The notes below the pieces were generated by a model. That model was not told the origin of the DNA, did not search any database, and saw only the letters and a program-made list of their open reading frames with translations. 7,348 nt of DNA from UMGS172 sp045651745 (GTDB taxonomy: Bacteria; Bacillota; Clostridia; Oscillospirales; Acutalibacteraceae): positions 1 to 7,348 of the forward strand of contig JAZRSW010000025.1 of NCBI GenBank assembly GCA_045651745.1, read 5' to 3'. This document shows, in pieces, positions 5,954-7,348 of the stretch. A program made the position numbers and the translations under genes. Positions within the stretch are counted from its first letter, which is position 1; each line of letters starts with the position of its first letter.

Positions 5954-6937
5954 TTATTCTTTGTTTTTAAAGTCTGAAAGCGGGTTTTTATTGAAAGCAT
6001 CTTCAACCTGACGATTGGCAACGTGAGTATAAATCTGCGTTGTGCCTAAATTTTCGTGACCTAAAACGTCTTTTAGAACTCTTATATCAACATTTCCAAG
6101 CTGATACATTAAGGTTGCAGCAGTGTGGCGCAATTTATGCGCTGAAAATCCTTGACCACCAAGACCGGCTTTTTCAAGGAAACTATAAACAATGTGTTGA
6201 ACAGTTTTATTGCTAATACGTTGACGGCGTGAACTTAAAATAAGAGCATACTTATCCTTTTGAGCAACACCATCGACGGGCCTTACTGCCATATAATCCT
6301 TAATAGCTGCCTTGCAGGCCTCGTTTAAGTAAATTACACGTTCTTTGTTACCTTTACCAAGGATTTTAATTGAACCGTCTTCTTTAACATCGGTGTAATT
6401 CAAAGAACAAAGCTCGCTCAAACGCATTCCACAGTTTAAAAATAGTGTCAAAATTAAGAAATCACGTTCTTTATTAGGTCCGTCAACCGATTTAAGTAAA
6501 TCAATACTTTGTTCTAACGAAAGATGCACAGGTAAAGATTTGCGCAATTTTGGTGTATCAAGTTGTTGCGCAGGATTGATATCAAGTAAGTGAATGTTAT
6601 TTGTAAGGTATTTGAAAAAACCTCTCAAACAGCACACTTTACGCGCTCTTGCTGCATCTTTATTATTACGTTCAGTCTTACAATAAACTATAAATCCGTA
6701 TAAATCAGAAATTGTGACACTTTGCAAAAGTTCGGCATCCACATCATCTGTTTTAATATCATTGAATTCGGTATCATTAGGTACTAAACCGCGTTCCTGC
6801 TTTAAATAACGAAAGAATAGGGTAATATCGCGGTAATATTCTTCGACAGTTTTCTGTGATTTTCCTTTTATAGTTTCATTAAAGGTTAAATAATCACGTA
6901 AAATAGGGGAGACAGAATTTAAAATTTCTCTCTTCAA
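5954..6937 (-). CDS. Tyrosine recombinase of the XerC/XerD type
   Basis: A site-specific DNA recombinase/integrase that cuts and rejoins DNA through a covalent phosphotyrosine. With a TTG start at 6937 it has 327 residues, somewhat longer than the ~300 of housekeeping XerC/XerD; the extra length is in the N-terminal half (about 47-75). Layout: N-terminal SAM-like core-binding domain (about 10-120, with SQKTVEEYYRDITLFFRYL) and catalytic domain (about 130-315). The full catalytic set is visible: Arg172 in CGMRLSEL, Lys195 in LGKGNKER, His267 and Arg270 in HKLRHTAATLMY, His294 in LGHENLGTTQIYTH and nucleophile Tyr303. Start choice: a GTG at 6946 overlaps the GGAG ribosome site, whereas the TTG at 6937 stands 8 bases after it. 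A sigma-A-like promoter lies at 6996-7024. No excisionase, phage or transposon genes are nearby, so a chromosomal Xer-like role is more likely than an active element, but xerC versus xerD versus integrase cannot be settled. Confidence 0.93.
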   Translation of the reverse strand: MKREILNSVSPILRDYLTFNETIKGKSQKTVEEYYRDITLFFRYLKQERGLVPNDTEFNDIKTDDVDAELLQSVTISDLYGFIVYCKTERNNKDAARARKVCCLRGFFKYLTNNIHLLDINPAQQLDTPKLRKSLPVHLSLEQSIDLLKSVDGPNKERDFLILTLFLNCGMRLSELCSLNYTDVKEDGSIKILGKGNKERVIYLNEACKAAIKDYMAVRPVDGVAQKDKYALILSSRRQRISNKTVQHIVYSFLEKAGLGGQGFSAHKLRHTAATLMYQLGNVDIRVLKDVLGHENLGTTQIYTHVANRQVEDAFNKNPLSDFKNKE

Positions 6938-6945
6938 ACCAAACA

Positions 6946-6949
6946 CTCC
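6946..6949 (-). promoter_or_regulatory. Ribosome binding site favouring the TTG start of the recombinase
   Basis: The - strand reads GACGGAGTG, so GGAG runs into the candidate GTG start at 6946 with no spacing. The in-frame TTG three codons later (6937) stands 8 bases from GGAG, a normal distance, and gives the N-terminus MKREILNS. No in-frame ATG exists between the upstream stop and this point. Confidence 0.5.
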
Positions 6950-6995
6950 GTCACATAATTTCGATTGATAAAGTAGTATAATTCTTTACTGTTTA

Positions 6996-7024
6996 ATTAT
7001 AAAATAATGCGCAAATTTATTCAA
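6996..7024 (-). promoter_or_regulatory. Sigma-A type promoter for the recombinase gene
   Basis: On the - strand TTGAAT (7024-7019) and a perfect TATAAT (7001-6996) are separated by 17 bases. Predicted start near 6989 gives a leader of about 50 nt. A second -10-like TATACT lies at 6980-6975 without a good -35. The area is AT-rich, so chance hexamers are common. Confidence 0.5.
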
Positions 7025-7062
7025 TTATCATTATAAACAAATTTAATTGTTAAATTTGTAAC

Positions 7063-7095
7063 ATTATACAAAATTATTTATTTATTATACAAAAT
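7063..7095. repeat. 12-bp direct repeat spaced by two helical turns
   Basis: ATTATACAAAAT occurs at 7063-7074 and again, identically, at 7084-7095, start to start 21 bases. On the - strand each copy reads ATTTTGTATAAT and so contains a -10-like TATAAT. It could be tandem regulator sites, tandem weak promoters, or an AT-rich coincidence. Confidence 0.4.
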
Positions 7096-7234
7096 CTAAT
7101 AATTTTCAATATTATGTTAACTAAATTCAAAAAACATAATAAAGGTTCTGATGCAAATTCAGGGTGTTTTAGTTGTAAAAAAGTGCTATAGATTATTTTA
7201 TTGTTAAAATTTAAATGATGTGTGCACGATAACT

Positions 7235-7276
7235 TTGCATAGAATATATTTTAAATTATATTAAATATTAATGCAA
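7235..7276. repeat. TTGCAT...ATGCAA inverted repeat with AT-only core
   Basis: TTGCAT (7235-7240) and ATGCAA (7271-7276) are perfect 6-bp inverted arms 30 bases apart. Just inside, AATAT (7243-7247) pairs with ATATT (7265-7269), so a longer imperfect stem is possible. Apart from one G, the core is pure A and T. No T-run follows, so it is not a terminator; function unknown. Confidence 0.3.
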
Positions 7277-7348
7277 TTTGCTCGAATTTACGTTTTTGTA
7301 ATTAAATTACTGAATATATCATCAAATAGAAATTATCCGGTAAGGGTG

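Larger units (their letters stand above)
7025..7348. other. AT-rich non-coding stretch upstream of the recombinase
   Basis: No gene, tRNA, rRNA or known riboswitch pattern could be recognised on either strand. The stretch holds a 12-bp direct repeat, a spaced TTGCAT/ATGCAA inverted repeat and several TATAAT-like hexamers on the - strand. The last ~15 bases (TATCCGGTAAGGGTG) are richer in G and may begin a feature outside the window. Confidence 0.6.

Noticed and set aside
7151..7207. Possible 18-codon peptide gene preceded by AAAGG
   Set aside because: The ribosome site is weak, no promoter precedes it, and the length is easily reached by chance.
1..7348. CRISPR array, tRNA, rRNA, insertion sequence or prophage
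   Set aside because: No regularly spaced repeats, cloverleaf patterns, transposase or phage genes were seen; the lone recombinase is not enough to call a mobile element.

Overview
The window looks like an ordinary chromosomal segment from an AT-rich, low-GC, endospore-forming Firmicute, most likely a member of the Clostridia. The grounds are the base composition, the Firmicute-style AGGAGG ribosome binding sites and sigma-A promoters, and a linked pair of spore germination/coat genes (cwlJ and gerQ). This is inference from sequence character and protein families; no database comparison was possible.

Left part, + strand (1-2855): the 3' ~95% of recN, a DNA-repair ATPase whose Walker A motif is cut by the window edge, followed after 43 bases by a complete tyrS (tyrosyl-tRNA synthetase). 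A good sigma-A promoter spans the recN stop codon, so tyrS can be transcribed on its own with a leader of only about 30 nt. There is no room for a T-box. A perfect 12-bp hairpin flanked by A and T tracts (2871-2898) separates tyrS from the convergent genes and can terminate both strands.

Right part, - strand (2902-6946): read leftward, the order is a tyrosine recombinase, a GH36 alpha-galactosidase-like hydrolase, then cwlJ and gerQ. cwlJ and gerQ form a tight operon with a 17-base gap. In Bacillus, CwlJ is the coat-associated cortex-lytic enzyme and GerQ is the coat protein that keeps it in place, so the pair is a functional unit. The GH36 gene has its own strong promoter and a hairpin terminator, so it is probably monocistronic and unrelated to its neighbours. 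The recombinase has its own promoter. No terminator is visible after it, and the 138-base gap to the GH36 gene is filled with symmetric GTTTACA-type elements.

Far right (6950-7348): about 400 bases of very AT-rich non-coding DNA with a 12-bp direct repeat, an inverted repeat and the recombinase promoter; no gene could be supported there.

I did not find a clearly new biological system. The points most worth a second look are the divergent, Asn-rich, almost lysine-free GerQ, and the GTTTACA repeats (partly dif-like) between the recombinase and the GH36 promoter.
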